Assembly (NCBI RefSeq): GCF_001592105.1
Contig: NZ_BCWE01000002.1
Location: forward strand, 124,001 to 188,000
Length of the DNA: 64,000 nucleotides
Origin: Desulfolucanica intricata
GTDB taxonomy: Bacteria; Bacillota; Desulfotomaculia; Desulfotomaculales; Desulfofarciminaceae
Reading direction: 5' to 3'
Part shown: piece by piece, positions 63,456-64,000 of the stretch
Position numbering within the stretch: position 1 is the stretch's first letter
How the letters are laid out: each line of letters opens with the position of its first letter
Notes under the pieces: generated by a model
What the model was told of the DNA's origin: nothing
Databases searched by the model: none
The model's input: only the letters and a program-made list of their open reading frames with translations
Program-made: the position numbers and the translations under genes

Positions 63456-64000
63456 TTATATTCCTTTACCAAATCCACAGTCAGGGAAACGGCACTCCCG
63501 GCAGTTTACACAAAGACCTCCATGTGCCAGGCTGATAATATCCCGGCGGGTGATTACCTCACCCGCTAAAACACGGGGTGCAATTAAGTCAAAAATACTG
63601 CTTTTATGATACATAACACAGCCTGGTAAACCCATGACCGGAAGATCATCTATATACGCCATCATGAACATAGCACCCGGTAAAGTAGGTGCCCCATAAC
63701 TTACAATACGCCCCCCCGCAGTTACCACGCCTGCCGGCGTAACATCATCCGGGTCAACTGACATGCCTCCGGTAAGCAGAATCATATCCACTCCCTCACT
63801 GATCAGTGATTTAATTGCCTCCACAATCATATCTACACTGTCAGGGACAAAAAATTGCTTGACGACCTCACTGCCCCATTCAGCCAATTTAGCGGTAAGC
63901 ACAGGGCCAAACTTATCCTTGATGCGACCGTGATAAACCTCACTACCAGTTGTAACTATCCCCACCTTCATTGATTTAAGTGGTTTTATTTCCACCAGTG
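63456..64000 (-). CDS. Molybdopterin-binding protein with C-terminal cysteine cluster (cut by window edge)
   Basis: At least 181 residues; the frame stays open to the right edge, so the N-terminus is missing (GTG at 63995 is probably internal). The MoCF/MogA-like domain reads KVGIVTTGSEVYHGRI, MILLTGGMSVDPDDVTP, and GALPG-like TLPGAMFMMAY. The tail has CVNCRECRFPDCGFGKG, four cysteines that may hold zinc or Fe-S. It probably binds or transfers molybdopterin for the oxidoreductase next to it. Confidence 0.85.
   Translation of the reverse strand, partial: LVEIKPLKSMKVGIVTTGSEVYHGRIKDKFGPVLTAKLAEWGSEVVKQFFVPDSVDMIVEAIKSLISEGVDMILLTGGMSVDPDDVTPAGVVTAGGRIVSYGAPTLPGAMFMMAYIDDLPVMGLPGCVMYHKSSIFDLIAPRVLAGEVITRRDIISLAHGGLCVNCRECRFPDCGFGKGI

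Overview
The window looks like a chromosomal segment of an anaerobic, spore-former-type Firmicute of the Desulfotomaculum/Peptococcaceae kind. The evidence is Gram-positive AGGAGG-type ribosome binding sites, the rpoN-gap-pgk-tpiA-gpmI-eno-secG order, a whiA-yvcK-rapZ block, a K+-dependent membrane pyrophosphatase, and a molybdenum-hydroxylase locus of the type known from sulfate reducers. The genus is an inference and cannot be fixed from this sequence alone.

Region 1 (1-15.3 kb) is the early half of a temperate-phage-like element. A large serine recombinase ends inside the 3' end of the tmRNA gene (ssrA), which marks the integration junction. Leftward of it lie an ImmA-type metallopeptidase, two divergent XRE regulators with operator repeats between them, and a long leftward early operon: a Sak4-type RecA-like ATPase, a RecF/SbcC-like ATPase, small regulators, a replication initiator, a DnaC-type helicase loader, zinc-finger proteins and a RusA resolvase. 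The initiator gene carries 11 copies of a palindromic 17-mer at exact 42-bp spacing next to an AT-rich tract, so it probably contains the replication origin. Two early genes are broken, one by an in-frame TGA and one by a one-base frameshift. Two AT-rich insertions run against the operon: a TSUP transporter gene, and a unit holding two tRNAs and a 71-aa ORF. The first of these tRNAs is shaped like selenocysteine tRNA (8-bp acceptor stem, long variable arm) but has a cysteine GCA anticodon. The structural genes and the second attachment site must lie left of the window.

Region 2 (15.3-36.8 kb) is host housekeeping read leftward: ssrA-smpB, an HD hydrolase, a thioesterase, hppA, secG, the lower-glycolysis operon with rpoN upstream, then a DUF1405 membrane protein, an acetyltransferase, whiA, yvcK, rapZ, a PHP phosphoesterase, a glycogen-debranching-type enzyme, glucokinase and a HAD phosphatase. 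Region 3 (36.9-48.3 kb) is mixed: a helicase-like protein without Walker motifs, pgi, a small Fe-S/NifX-type cluster with a decayed NifX copy, a rifampicin-phosphotransferase homologue with an elaborate leader (operator, 7-codon ORF, terminator hairpin) and a truncated marR beside it, a DUF169 protein, an acyltransferase and a secreted acidic protein. A two-component system follows at 48.5-50.8 kb.

Region 4 (51.1-64 kb) is one long leftward operon built around an aldehyde oxidoreductase of the Mop type. It contains a dicluster/flavin oxidoreductase, a zinc-ribbon redox protein, a methyltransferase, a C-GCAxxG-C-C protein, a radical SAM protein, an AMP-forming ligase, XdhC, a MobA-like nucleotidyltransferase fused to an HD domain, and a histidine phosphatase. 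A molybdopterin-binding protein lies upstream, and a three-stem RNA structure sits in front of the oxidoreductase gene. This set corresponds to the DVU_1551-DVU_1559-type cluster, which is conserved but biochemically unexplained.
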